Assembly (NCBI GenBank): GCA_045430275.1
Contig: JAILXU010000007.1
Span: 132,337 to 196,336, forward strand
From: Oceanobacter sp045430275
Lineage (GTDB): Bacteria; Pseudomonadota; Gammaproteobacteria; Pseudomonadales; Oceanobacteraceae
Reading direction: 5' to 3'
DNA length: 64,000 nt
A model generated the notes under the pieces. That model did not search any database. It worked only from the letters and a program-made list of their open reading frames with translations, and was not told where the DNA came from. Position 1 is the stretch's first letter; each line of letters opens with the position of its first letter. The position numbers were made by a program, and so were the translations under genes. This document shows, piece after piece, positions 38,702 through 47,900 of this stretch.

Positions 38702-39775
38702 ATGTCTGATAATCGCGTTGAAGATTTAAATATTGAGTCGATCAACACCCTGATCACTCCCGACCAACTAAAAACCGAAATGCCGATTTCGGACACCGCT
38801 GTTGCCAGTGTCCAGCAAGGACGCCAGGTTATCCGCGATATTCTGGATCGCAAGGATCACCGTATTTTTGTCGTGGTTGGCCCCTGCTCTATCCACGATG
38901 TAGACGCGGCTCACGAGTATGCTGAGCGTCTGCGTGAATTGGCCGAGAAAGTGAGCGACACCTTGTATCTGGTGATGCGTGTTTACTTTGAGAAGCCACG
39001 TACAACGGTTGGCTGGAAAGGTCTGATTAACGACCCTTACCTGAACGACACCTTCAAAGTAGAAGAAGGTCTGCACATTTCCCGTCGCTTGCTGCTGGAT
39101 CTGGCGGAAAAAGGTCTGCCGCTGTCAACCGAAGCACTCGACCCGATCTCGCCTCAGTACCTGCAAGACCTGATCGCCTGGTCTGCTATTGGTGCGCGTA
39201 CCACCGAATCCCAGACTCACCGTGAAATGGCTTCTGGCCTGTCTTCTGCGGTTGGCTTCAAGAACGGTACCGATGGCAGCCTGACGGTCGCCACCAACGC
39301 CCTGAAATCCGTTGCCAACCCGCATCGTTTCCTGGGCATCAACCAGAACGGTAACGTGTCCATTGTCAGCACTCAGGGCAACCCGTATGGCCACGTGGTA
39401 CTGCGTGGTGGCGGCGGCAAGCCAAACTACGATTCAGTGAATGTATCACTGGCCGAACAGGCGCTGGACAAAGCCGATCTCGCCAACAACATCATGATCG
39501 ACTGTAGCCACGAGAACTCCAGCAAAAACCCGGCCTTGCAGCCACTGGTTCTGGACAACGTGACCAACCAGATTCTGGAAGGCAATCAGTCCATCATTGG
39601 TCTGATGGTTGAATCCAACCTGAAGCACGGTCGTCAGAACATTCCGGCCAATCTGGATGATCTGGAATACGGCCTGTCCGTAACCGACGGTTGTATCAGT
39701 TGGGAAGAAACCGAAACTGCCCTGCTGACCATGCATGACAAGCTGAAAGACGTCTTGCCAAAGCGTAACCAGTAA
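38702..39775 (+). CDS. aroG: 3-deoxy-7-phosphoheptulonate synthase (class I DAHP synthase)
   Basis: Condenses phosphoenolpyruvate and erythrose 4-phosphate, the first step of the shikimate pathway. The 357-residue class I alpha enzyme has VVVGPCSIHDVDAAHEYAERL (by its ends, about 60-80), RVYFEKPRTTVGWKG, FLGINQNG and DCSHENSSKN. The aroF/G/H feedback class is not certain, so aroG is nominal. pheA, a later step of the same pathway, lies 2 kb away. AGGA precedes the start. Confidence 0.94.
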   Translation: MSDNRVEDLNIESINTLITPDQLKTEMPISDTAVASVQQGRQVIRDILDRKDHRIFVVVGPCSIHDVDAAHEYAERLRELAEKVSDTLYLVMRVYFEKPRTTVGWKGLINDPYLNDTFKVEEGLHISRRLLLDLAEKGLPLSTEALDPISPQYLQDLIAWSAIGARTTESQTHREMASGLSSAVGFKNGTDGSLTVATNALKSVANPHRFLGINQNGNVSIVSTQGNPYGHVVLRGGGGKPNYDSVNVSLAEQALDKADLANNIMIDCSHENSSKNPALQPLVLDNVTNQILEGNQSIIGLMVESNLKHGRQNIPANLDDLEYGLSVTDGCISWEETETALLTMHDKLKDVLPKRNQ

Positions 39776-39782
39776 GTCGTTA

Positions 39783-39811
39783 CGGGTTGTCTGTCCAGTG
39801 CAGACAACCCG
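39783..39811. terminator. bidirectional stem-loop between DAHP synthase and MetF-like genes
   Basis: A perfect 11-bp stem (CGGGTTGTCTG / CAGACAACCCG) with a seven-base loop lies 8 bases after the DAHP synthase stop and 14 before the end of the convergent gene. T-tracts are weak. Confidence 0.65.
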
Positions 39812-39824
39812 ATTCCTGCCAGTG

Positions 39825-40730
39825 CTACTTCACAATGCGCTGAACCAGCTCAATCGAGGCTTCCACTTCCAGCTTTCGAATCGCCACACTTTCAATATTG
39901 CAGCCGACCGGAATGCCTTTTTCATCGGCATAGGCTTTCAGTTCCAGCCAGTTTTGCTCCGACACATCCACCGACTTTTCCAGAATATCCGTGGCATGGC
40001 GCAAGTCGTTCTCAAGCCAGCGAGGAATGCTGATACCCAGCCATTTCATGAAGCGCAGCGTCTGAGGAGAGCCACACGGCGTCAGGGTAAAAATAATCGG
40101 CACCATCGGCAGGTTGTTGTCCTGCGCGTGGTAGTAATAATCCGACAATAAATCCTTCGAGGCCGTCAGGTCGTACACACCCTGAGAAACAAAGAAAGAA
40201 CAGCCTTGCTGGATCTTGTTAAACACATTCAGATGTTCATTGCCCTTGCTGACATGGCGTTCAGGAATGGTGACACCACCCAGCGGCACCGCAGGCGCAA
40301 CGCGATTTTTCAGCGCGTAGGCTTCTGGCATCGTCATGCTGACCGACTGATTTTTAGAGGCAGCCCCCACAAACACCGTCAGCAATTCATCTTGCTCAGC
40401 CCGCTGCAGGAATTGGGTCAGCTCCGCCTCGGAGTATTTGCCCGCGGAGCGATAAATCACGCGCGGCATATCCAGCTCGGACAAATACGTCTGGCTGTAT
40501 TCACAACCATCCAGGGTTTCCATAAACGGGAACGGGCGTTTTTCAGCCGTACGACTGGTTTCATCAAAGATGTCATACACCACCAGCCCATCAACCGGCA
40601 ACGGTGAAATACGCTGAGCTTGAAGCGCGGCGATTTCCTGCACCCGTTCTGGCGCCGTTCCGGCTTTGGGCGGCACAATGCCGTACAGAACGATGCCACT
40701 TTCCCGGTTTTGTATCTTTTCAATCAGCAT
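39825..40730 (-). CDS. methylenetetrahydrofolate reductase-like protein
   Basis: A 301-residue protein of the MTHFR/MetF-like TIM-barrel family. Visible blocks include GIVPPKAGTAPERVQEI, FNKIQQGCSFFVSQGVYDL and MVPIIFTLTPCGSPQTLRFM. The usual MetF N-terminus with the EFFPPK motif is changed to YGIVPPK. It could therefore be a divergent relative with another folate or methyl-transfer role, not the housekeeping MetF. It stands alone between convergent and divergent units. Confidence 0.75.
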   Translation of the reverse strand: MLIEKIQNRESGIVLYGIVPPKAGTAPERVQEIAALQAQRISPLPVDGLVVYDIFDETSRTAEKRPFPFMETLDGCEYSQTYLSELDMPRVIYRSAGKYSEAELTQFLQRAEQDELLTVFVGAASKNQSVSMTMPEAYALKNRVAPAVPLGGVTIPERHVSKGNEHLNVFNKIQQGCSFFVSQGVYDLTASKDLLSDYYYHAQDNNLPMVPIIFTLTPCGSPQTLRFMKWLGISIPRWLENDLRHATDILEKSVDVSEQNWLELKAYADEKGIPVGCNIESVAIRKLEVEASIELVQRIVK

Positions 40731-40803
40731 GATTTTTCTCTAATCTCCAACAGATATTTGGCGGCTGCCAGCTTACCAGTAAGCACACCGCAATAAAGCA
40801 GGA

Positions 40804-41541
40804 TCAGACATGCAACTTTGGATCTGTTCTATCTGTTGTGCGCGCAATCACCTGCTCGGCCCAACAAGCGTAGCCCAACGGCCCCGGATGAAAGCCATCA
40901 CGGGCCATATAACGGGCATCGAAAGGAATCTCAACCGCCAGCACCTCGTGCGCGCCCAGGGTTTCCCGCAGCACCCGATTCAACTGCCGGGCGCGCCAAC
41001 CCAGCAACCCGCGCAAAGGCTGAGGCAAAGCCGGAAAGTGATGCATGGGAGGCACAGCGGTAAACAGCATATGTTCTGGCTGACAGCGTGCTTGCAGCGA
41101 GCGGCGCAAACTCAGTAGCTGCTGTCGCCAGCGCTTCAGAGAGGTAAACCCGGTGACATCGTTGACGCCAACGGACACCACGATCCAGTCAAATTGTGCA
41201 TCAGGAATCTGATCCAGTTTGCCAATCACATCCTGAGCCGTGTCTCCTGTATTGGCCAGCAGGCAAAAGCCCGCTTCCTCATCACCTTGGCAAGGCAAGC
41301 GCTCCAGAAGCTGCCCCAGCAAGGCTTCAGACTGATCAGATGCCCCAACGCCAGCAGCGGCTGAATCGCCTACCACCAGCAAAGAGACTGAACGTTCGTC
41401 AGGCCAGTGAAGACGCAACCCCGGCGGTTCCGGCAAGCGAGGCGTTGTGCGGCGAACCTGCTTGCCTTGCCAGGCGATCACCGGGGCCAACGCGATCATG
41501 ACAGCCCAGAACCGGGCTTCTCTCCAGAACATCCGCATCAA
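40804..41541 (-). CDS. SGNH/GDSL-family hydrolase
   Basis: A 245-residue esterase-like protein. A short N-terminal hydrophobic stretch (FWAVMIALAPVIAW) suggests membrane association or export. Block I is LLVVGDSAAAGVGASDQ (catalytic Ser), block III IVVSVGVNDVTG (Asn), and block V DGFHPGPLGY (Asp-x-x-His). The substrate is unknown. The start overlaps the pheA stop by 4 bases, which suggests cotranscription. Confidence 0.88.
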   Translation of the reverse strand: MMRMFWREARFWAVMIALAPVIAWQGKQVRRTTPRLPEPPGLRLHWPDERSVSLLVVGDSAAAGVGASDQSEALLGQLLERLPCQGDEEAGFCLLANTGDTAQDVIGKLDQIPDAQFDWIVVSVGVNDVTGFTSLKRWRQQLLSLRRSLQARCQPEHMLFTAVPPMHHFPALPQPLRGLLGWRARQLNRVLRETLGAHEVLAVEIPFDARYMARDGFHPGPLGYACWAEQVIARTTDRTDPKLHV

Positions 41542-42386
41542 TCCAGCCGATATTCATGCACTGGATAGGTGCCCAGCACTCGCACTTCACGCGCAAAGTA
41601 CTGCAATTCTTCCAATGCAAACTGCATATTGCGCTGGGATGGATGGCCCTCGATATCAATATGAAACTCACTGGCCTCCATGCGAATGCCGTCCATATAG
41701 CTTTCCAGCTTGAGCAGGTTCACGCCATTGGTTGCAAATCCACCCAGTGCTTTGTACAAGGCTGCTGGAATATTACGCACAGTGAACAACAAGCTGGTGA
41801 CGTAACGCTGGCCGGGTTCCATTTCCAGGTGCTGCTGTTCACGGGCAAAAATCAGGAAACGCGTGGTGTTGCCCATCACATCCTGAAAATTCTCATGCAA
41901 CACTTCCAGCCCGTACAGATCACCGGCCAGAAACGAAGCCAGAGCCGCCCGTTTGCGATTCCCCGATGCTTTCAGCGCTTTGGCCTCGGCAGCGGTATCC
42001 ACCATCGCAATGGCTTTCATGCCCAGATTGATAATGCGCTGATGACATTGCGCCAGCGCCTGAGGATGAGACGACACCTCCTCAATTTCATCCAGACGCA
42101 CACCAGGCAGCGCCAGCAGACAATGATTGATCGGCTCAAAGTGCTCACCAATCACATGCAAACGAGTACGCCGCAGCAACCGATAAATTTCCTCCACCCG
42201 CCCGGCGGTCGAATTTTCCAGCGGAATCACTGCCCGATCCACCGTGCCATCGGATACCAGCTCCATGGCTGACTGAAAATCATCACACGCCACATATTCC
42301 CAATCAGGAAATACCTGTTTGCACGCCAAATGAGAATACGCGCCTTCAGCTCCCTGATACGCCACACGACCTTTCACGATGTCCAA
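41538..42386 (-). CDS. pheA: prephenate dehydratase
   Basis: Converts prephenate to phenylpyruvate in phenylalanine synthesis. The PDT domain starts VAYQGAEGAYSHLA, contains SHPQALAQC and the catalytic TRF motif in GNTTRFLIFA, and is followed by an ACT domain (about 195-270). No chorismate mutase domain is fused. The open frame reaches 42488, but a TTG at 42386 with GAGGGG six bases upstream gives the expected 282 residues. GTG 42377 is an alternative. Confidence 0.92.
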   Translation of the reverse strand: MDIVKGRVAYQGAEGAYSHLACKQVFPDWEYVACDDFQSAMELVSDGTVDRAVIPLENSTAGRVEEIYRLLRRTRLHVIGEHFEPINHCLLALPGVRLDEIEEVSSHPQALAQCHQRIINLGMKAIAMVDTAAEAKALKASGNRKRAALASFLAGDLYGLEVLHENFQDVMGNTTRFLIFAREQQHLEMEPGQRYVTSLLFTVRNIPAALYKALGGFATNGVNLLKLESYMDGIRMEASEFHIDIEGHPSQRNMQFALEELQYFAREVRVLGTYPVHEYRLD

Positions 42387-42690
42387 TCTTTTCCCCTCAA
42401 CGAATAAATAAATCGACCCGAACGTTCTCAGTGCATTCATCCAGACAAAGCACCATAAAAGTGCCCAACGGAATACGCAATGCGACACAATGAACCATAA
42501 TGAATCATGACCTGTATGACATGTGCGTGCTCATGCCCAACAAAAGAACATCCATCCGCCTTTCGAGCCGCTGTCATGGCGGCATTGTAGCAAAGCGGCC
42601 ATTCCCGCTTATTGACCGGCCTTCGTGAGTGGCACACAAACTGCTTCACCCATCATCAGGCCATTCCATTCTGACTGACAGGAAAGCACC

Positions 42691-43632
42691 ATGACCGACT
42701 GCACGCCACTGTGGCCCAACAACCATACCCCCCAATCGCTGCCCTTGTTCCGGCAGCCATCGGTCGATGTCTCGGCGACCTTGTCAGCGCCAGAAGCCTG
42801 GCTCGCCCAGTATCAGGATGTCTGGGTGCATGTCGCCGCCTGGGTTGCCGACCAGAAACAGCCCGGCTCAACCCCCATTATCGGCATTCACGGCGGGCAA
42901 GGTTCGGGCAAATCCACCTTGAGTCAGGCGTTGGCGGATATTTACCGCCAGGTTTTCCAATGGAATACCGTGATTGTGTCGATTGACGACCTGTACCTGA
43001 GCCATCAGGAACGCCAGGCGCTGAGCCAGTCTCAGCACCCGTTGCTGGCAACCCGAGGCGTTCCCGGCACTCACGATGTGATTTTGGGTCAAAAACTGTT
43101 CCGACAACTGCAGCAACTTGCTCCCGGAGAAACGCTGAGCATGCCCCGCTTTGACAAGGTCTCGGACGACCGACTGCCACCCGATCAATGGCACACCATC
43201 ACAGGGCCGGTGGATCTGATTCTGTTTGAAGGCTGGTGTGTTGGCTGCAAACCTGTGCCGGAAAGCCAGCTTGAAATTCCCATCAATGCACTGGAAGCCA
43301 CCGAAGATGCGGATCAACGCTGGCGTCAGAGTGTTAATCAGGCGCTCGCCCACGATTATCACCACTGGTTTGAGCAAATGGATCGCCTGATCATGCTGAA
43401 AGTCCCCGACATGCAGGCTGTTTTTCAGTGGCGGCGGCAGCAAGAACAGGAAAACCGGAACAACACCCTGGGCCAGTCGGATCGCAGCATGGACGATGCC
43501 GCTTTACAGCGCTTTATCCAGCATTACGAACGTCTGACGCTCCATGCCCTGCAAGCACTGCCGAACCAGGCCGACCTGGTATTGGAACTGAACCCCCAGC
43601 ATGCAGTGAGTCGTATCACACTGCCCACCTGA
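42691..43632 (+). CDS. D-glycerate 3-kinase (GLYK-type P-loop kinase)
   Basis: A 313-residue P-loop kinase with GIHGGQGSGKST (about residues 64-75), VSIDDLYLSHQERQ, TRGVPGTHD and LFEGWCVGCKP, all typical of the plant/fungal-type glycerate kinase family. It makes 3-phosphoglycerate from D-glycerate. The product is the acceptor of the synthase encoded two genes downstream, and the substrate is released by the phosphorylase encoded at 45809-47542, so a recycling role is inferred. Confidence 0.88.
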   Translation: MTDCTPLWPNNHTPQSLPLFRQPSVDVSATLSAPEAWLAQYQDVWVHVAAWVADQKQPGSTPIIGIHGGQGSGKSTLSQALADIYRQVFQWNTVIVSIDDLYLSHQERQALSQSQHPLLATRGVPGTHDVILGQKLFRQLQQLAPGETLSMPRFDKVSDDRLPPDQWHTITGPVDLILFEGWCVGCKPVPESQLEIPINALEATEDADQRWRQSVNQALAHDYHHWFEQMDRLIMLKVPDMQAVFQWRRQQEQENRNNTLGQSDRSMDDAALQRFIQHYERLTLHALQALPNQADLVLELNPQHAVSRITLPT

Positions 43633-43664
43633 TCGACACCGTCTTATTCAGGAGACAGCATGCC

Positions 43665-44507
43665 ATGAACACGCAAACCGAATGCAACGCACGACCAGAC
43701 ACACAACCCGAACTGCCACTGGTGGTATTAACCGATCTCGATGGCACCCTGCTCGATCATCACAGTTACTCCGCCGCCGCCGCCCAACCGGCCTTGCAGC
43801 GCCTGAAACAATGGCGCATTCCGGTTATTTTCAACACCAGCAAAACCCGCGACGAAGTGATCGCACTGCGTCAGCAACTCGACAACCACGATCCCTTTGT
43901 GTGCGAAAACGGCAGCGCGGTTTTTCTACCGCGTGCTGACCACAGCGGCTACAACCCGGAAATCCTCGGAGCCAGCTACGCCGATATCCTGAAAGCCCTG
44001 CATCAACTGCGCACCGATGGCTTTCGCTTTCGGGGTTTCAACGACATGCCCGCCAGCGAAGTGGCCGCCCTGACCGGACTGACCGCAGAACAGGCGCATC
44101 TGGCCAAGCAACGCCATGGCTCGGAACCCCTGATCTGGAACGACACCGATGACGCCCTGGAGCGCTTTGTTACGGCTCTGTCTGTGAGCAACTTGCACGC
44201 CGTGCGCGGTGGGCGTTTTCTGCATGTGATGGGCAACACCGACAAAACCAGCGGCGTCGAGTTTTTCCGTCATTACTACGCTCACTGCTGGCAATCCGAG
44301 GTGCGCATCATTGCCCTCGGAGATGGCGACAACGACCGGGGCATGCTGGAAAACGCCGACCACCCCATTGTGATCCCCGGAGCCAGCCAGACCCTGACAC
44401 TGGAACACCCGAACACCATCACCGCCCCCTCGGCAGGCCCGGAAGGCTGGAACACCAGCATCAACGCATTACTGGAATATTTACAGAAGGAGTTCCATCG
44501 TGGCTGA
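43665..44507 (+). CDS. HAD phosphatase, glucosyl-3-phosphoglycerate (MPGP-type) phosphatase
   Basis: A 280-residue HAD-IIB phosphatase with motif I VVLTDLDGTLLD, motif II IFNTSKTR and motif IV IALGDGDNDRGML. The family includes mannosyl-3-phosphoglycerate phosphatases and YedP. The next gene encodes a glucosyl- rather than mannosyl-transferase, so the substrate is inferred to be glucosyl-3-phosphoglycerate. The ATG at 43665 is used because the ATG nearer the AGGAGA signal (43660) opens a two-codon frame. It overlaps the synthase gene by 8 bases. Confidence 0.87.
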   Translation: MNTQTECNARPDTQPELPLVVLTDLDGTLLDHHSYSAAAAQPALQRLKQWRIPVIFNTSKTRDEVIALRQQLDNHDPFVCENGSAVFLPRADHSGYNPEILGASYADILKALHQLRTDGFRFRGFNDMPASEVAALTGLTAEQAHLAKQRHGSEPLIWNDTDDALERFVTALSVSNLHAVRGGRFLHVMGNTDKTSGVEFFRHYYAHCWQSEVRIIALGDGDNDRGMLENADHPIVIPGASQTLTLEHPNTITAPSAGPEGWNTSINALLEYLQKEFHRG

Positions 44508-45723
44508 TTTTTATCAGAACGGCATCGTCACCACCCTGCACAACCTGACAGACCGCCCATTGGAGGCCATGGAAAAAGAGCTGATGAGCTTCTCACGAGT
44601 GCGGCCCATGTCGCTGGTGTTGCCTTCTCTGTATTCAGAGTTGCAAGGCCCCGCCCTGGAGCACATCGTGGAGGAAGTCGCCGAAGTGCCTTACCTCAAC
44701 GAGATTGTGGTGGGTCTGGATCAAGCATCAGAAAGCGAATATCGACACGCCCGCGATTTCTTTAACCAGCTCCCACAACACCATCGAGTGCTCTGGAACG
44801 ATGGCCCCCGCTTGAGAAAAATCGACGCCATGCTGGAAGCCAAGGGGCTGGCTCCGAAGGAAATGGGCAAAGGCCGAAACGTCTGGTACTGCTACGGTTA
44901 CGTACTGGCTTCGGGACGAGCTGAAGCCGTGGCCCTGCACGATTGTGATATCGTCACCTACGACCGTAGCCTGCTGGCACGACTGATGTACCCGGTCGCC
45001 AATCCGGCGTTCAATTACGAATTTGCCAAGGGATTCTACGCCCGCACCGCCGACGGCAAGATGAATGGCCGCGTCTGCCGCTTGCTGGTCACGCCGCTGA
45101 TCCGGGCCTTGAAGAAAGTCTTCGGGCCGATTGATTACCTCGACTATCTGGATTCCTTCCGTTACCCGCTGTCCGGCGAATTCTCGATGCGTGTGGATGT
45201 GCTTAATGACATCCGCATTCCCAGCGATTGGGGCTTGGAAATCGGTGTTCTGTCGGAAATGAAGCGCAACTACAGCACCAACCGGATTTGTCAGGTCGAC
45301 ATCACCGACAACTACGACCACAAGCACCAGCCGCTGTCACCGGATGATGCCGCCGCCGGTCTGTCGAAGATGAGCATTGATATTTGCAAAAGCATTTTTC
45401 GCAAGCTGGCGACTCAGGGCGAAGTGTTCAACACCGAGACCTTCCGCACCATCAAGGCCACCTACTTCCGCATTGCGCTGGATTTTGTCGAGACCTACTA
45501 CAACGACGCCCTGATGAACGGCCTGGCGCTGGATCGTCACAAGGAAGAGGCCGCAGTGGAGTTATTTGCGGAAAACATCATGCGAGCCGGTGATTATTTT
45601 CTGGAAAATCCAATGGAAACGCCCTTTATTCCGAGCTGGAACCGGGTGATTTCAGCCATCCCGGACATTCTTGACCAGATTTACGAAGCCGTGGAAGCCG
45701 ACAACGCCGACCATTCGTCCTAG
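44500..45723 (+). CDS. gpgS: glucosyl-3-phosphoglycerate synthase (GT81)
   Basis: A 407-residue glycosyltransferase that joins NDP-glucose to 3-phosphoglycerate, the first step of glucosylglycerate synthesis. GT81-type features include LVLPSLYSELQGPAL, NEIVVGLDQASE, the metal-binding HDCDIVTYDR and GLEIGVLSEM. It overlaps the phosphatase gene by 8 bases. Glucosylglycerate is a compatible solute of halotolerant and nitrogen-starved bacteria. Donor preference (UDP, ADP or GDP-glucose) cannot be read from the sequence. Confidence 0.9.
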   Translation: MADFYQNGIVTTLHNLTDRPLEAMEKELMSFSRVRPMSLVLPSLYSELQGPALEHIVEEVAEVPYLNEIVVGLDQASESEYRHARDFFNQLPQHHRVLWNDGPRLRKIDAMLEAKGLAPKEMGKGRNVWYCYGYVLASGRAEAVALHDCDIVTYDRSLLARLMYPVANPAFNYEFAKGFYARTADGKMNGRVCRLLVTPLIRALKKVFGPIDYLDYLDSFRYPLSGEFSMRVDVLNDIRIPSDWGLEIGVLSEMKRNYSTNRICQVDITDNYDHKHQPLSPDDAAAGLSKMSIDICKSIFRKLATQGEVFNTETFRTIKATYFRIALDFVETYYNDALMNGLALDRHKEEAAVELFAENIMRAGDYFLENPMETPFIPSWNRVISAIPDILDQIYEAVEADNADHSS

Positions 45724-45732
45724 CAGACAGCC

Positions 45733-45773
45733 AACCGGGATCGCTATAGCATCACCATAGCGTCCCCGGTGTT
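45733..45773. terminator. bidirectional terminator candidate between gpgS and the phosphorylase gene
   Basis: A stem of 5+6 bp with a two-base internal mismatch (CCGGG..CGCTAT against ATAGCG..CCCGG) and a nine-base loop lies between the convergent genes. GTGTTT follows on the plus side and GGTTGG on the minus side. Confidence 0.55.
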
Positions 45774-45808
45774 TCACACGCCCGAGTTACATTCTCCCTC
45801 AGCCGTCA

Positions 45809-47542
45809 TCAACCCTCATCAGCCGTCAGCCATACGCTCTGATACGGCCCCAGAGACAACACATCCCACAGCGCCCGGTTTTCATCCAGAGACAGCAAAT
45901 CCATCAGCCCTGGCGGCAAAAAGCCCAACACATCCAGTGGTAAATCAATCAGGCGTTCGGTCACATTGGAAATGGCATAGATCACCTGACCACTGGCCGC
46001 CGAACGTTTATTCACCAGAATATCGGAATTGACCGGAATCACCTCCTGACGCGCCGAGGGATGAAACGCCGCTTGCTGGCGTCGGATACGAATCATGCGC
46101 GTCATTTCCCGATACACCTCGGCCTGAGGCGTCACCGGGTTGTCGAGCAGGCACGTCAGCTCATTCCAGTTCCAGATGCGCCGATTGATGGAGCGCGTAC
46201 GACCGGTTTGCTCAACGTGGCTCAAGTCGTTCGGACTGGCCGTCAGACTGTGGATATACACCGCCGGAATCCCCTGCAGAGCCAACATAATCGCCTGGGA
46301 GCATAAAAAGCGCTGCACCTGCAGATGATCCACGCCGCGCCGGGTGCCCATGCAGGCATCAAACAAACTGATGTTGATTTCATACGGGCTTTCAGAACCA
46401 TCCGGGTTGGCTTTCATGCTGACAAAGCCACCAAAACGGTGCATGCAATCAATCAGATCCTGCACTTCACGCTCGGGCAGCAGGCCTTCGACCGGTCGAA
46501 CTCCAATCCCGTCGTGAGAGGCGGTGAAATTCAGATAGGTACAGCCGTCTGGCAAGGCGGGAATATGGCTCATCCAGTCGGACAAATAATCCGACCGCCC
46601 CCGGTTCAGGGCGTGCAAGACCAGCGGCGGCAAGCCGAACTGGTAGACCATATGTGCTTCATCACCGTCACCGAAATAACTCAGATTTTCCGCGACCGGG
46701 ACATTGGTTTCCGTAATCAGCACCACCTGAGGTGCCGCAAATTCCACAATATCCCGAAACAGCTTCACCACCTCGTGGGTTTGCGGCAAATGAATGCAGG
46801 AAGTGCCCAGTTGCTTCCACAAAAATGCGATGGCATCGAGGCGAATAAAACGGGCACCGCGCTCAATGTAAAACAGCAGAATGCGAATAAACTCCACCAG
46901 CACCGCTGGATTGGCAATATTCAGATCTATCTGGTCTTCACTGAAGGTCGCCCAGACGTGTCGCACGCCCCGATGCGTGTGGACGGGTGTCAACAGTGGC
47001 GTATTGCGTGGACGGGTCACGGCACTGACATCGGTTTCCGGGTCAATTTCAATAAAATAATCCGAGTACGGCTCACGATTGGCAACAAAATCGCTGAACC
47101 AGAGGCTCTCACGCGAACAATGGTTGATCACCAGGTCAATCATCAGATCATAATGGCTCGCAATCGACTCCACCTGAGACCAGTTGCCCCAGTCCGGCTT
47201 GACCTGACAGTAATCAATCACGGAAAAGCCGTCGTCCGAGCTGTACGGAAACAGCGGCAGGATATGCACCGCATTGAAAGCATCACCGACGTATTCCAGC
47301 AAAAACCGCTGCAAGGTATCCAGTGGAATGTCTTCCGCCTGTTGCACGCTGTTGGCGTAGGTAATCAGGATCACATCCTGTTCTGACCAACGCTCAGCAT
47401 CCTCAGGCCCTGCAGAAACGACCGCCCCCTGACGATGCTGGCAACACATGCGTTCCAGCTCCGCCACCACAGAGCTGGCCTGTTCCAGTGAATATATGTG
47501 AGCCAGACGATTCAGCAAGCATGTTTCAAAACTCTCAGCCAT
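45809..47542 (-). CDS. glucosylglycerate phosphorylase (GH13_18 sucrose-phosphorylase-like)
   Basis: A 577-residue alpha-amylase-superfamily enzyme with the short GH13_18 layout. Conserved regions are DLVINHCS, the nucleophile in GARFIRLDAIAFLWK, the acid/base Glu in VLITETN, and NFTASHDGIGVRP. The subfamily contains sucrose, glucosylglycerol and glucosylglycerate phosphorylases. Beside GpgS, the phosphatase and glycerate kinase, the last is the best call. Phosphorolysis would give glucose 1-phosphate (used by GalU) and D-glycerate (used by the kinase). Confidence 0.85.
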   Translation of the reverse strand: MAESFETCLLNRLAHIYSLEQASSVVAELERMCCQHRQGAVVSAGPEDAERWSEQDVILITYANSVQQAEDIPLDTLQRFLLEYVGDAFNAVHILPLFPYSSDDGFSVIDYCQVKPDWGNWSQVESIASHYDLMIDLVINHCSRESLWFSDFVANREPYSDYFIEIDPETDVSAVTRPRNTPLLTPVHTHRGVRHVWATFSEDQIDLNIANPAVLVEFIRILLFYIERGARFIRLDAIAFLWKQLGTSCIHLPQTHEVVKLFRDIVEFAAPQVVLITETNVPVAENLSYFGDGDEAHMVYQFGLPPLVLHALNRGRSDYLSDWMSHIPALPDGCTYLNFTASHDGIGVRPVEGLLPEREVQDLIDCMHRFGGFVSMKANPDGSESPYEINISLFDACMGTRRGVDHLQVQRFLCSQAIMLALQGIPAVYIHSLTASPNDLSHVEQTGRTRSINRRIWNWNELTCLLDNPVTPQAEVYREMTRMIRIRRQQAAFHPSARQEVIPVNSDILVNKRSAASGQVIYAISNVTERLIDLPLDVLGFLPPGLMDLLSLDENRALWDVLSLGPYQSVWLTADEG

Positions 47543-47900
47543 TCTCTCTTCCTGCCTTCAGTAGTCCTCTCGGATGGAACCGCCCCAACCAGTGCAGCCC
47601 TCTGTCAAGGCCGCACCATACAATGAATTCGTGCCAGCCAGCTCAACCACAGCGGGATCGGCCCCTTTTTACCTGAGCATTTGACAACAGAGTTTGACCA
47701 AGCGGACATTTACTCTGCATTCACTCAATAAACCGGCACAAAGCGGGTCGTCGTTAAACCAGATCACTCAAGAAAGATTTACAAAGGCAACCACATTCGA
47801 CATGCTTTGGGCGCAAATCGTGAAATGACTCACAACTGCAACACCGCTGACCTAGGCTCAGCCTGCATATTGTTTTATTCAACCGAAAGGATCCAGATTC
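47543..47900. promoter_or_regulatory. divergent intergenic region, phosphorylase / galU
   Basis: 358 bp without a gene between divergent starts. It must hold promoters for both units. No confident -35/-10 pair or operator is seen. A GAAAGGA Shine-Dalgarno precedes galU. Confidence 0.4.

Noticed and set aside
46325..47386. 353-residue frame opposite the glucosylglycerate phosphorylase gene
   Set aside because: The minus strand carries clear GH13 catalytic motifs, and the plus frame has none.
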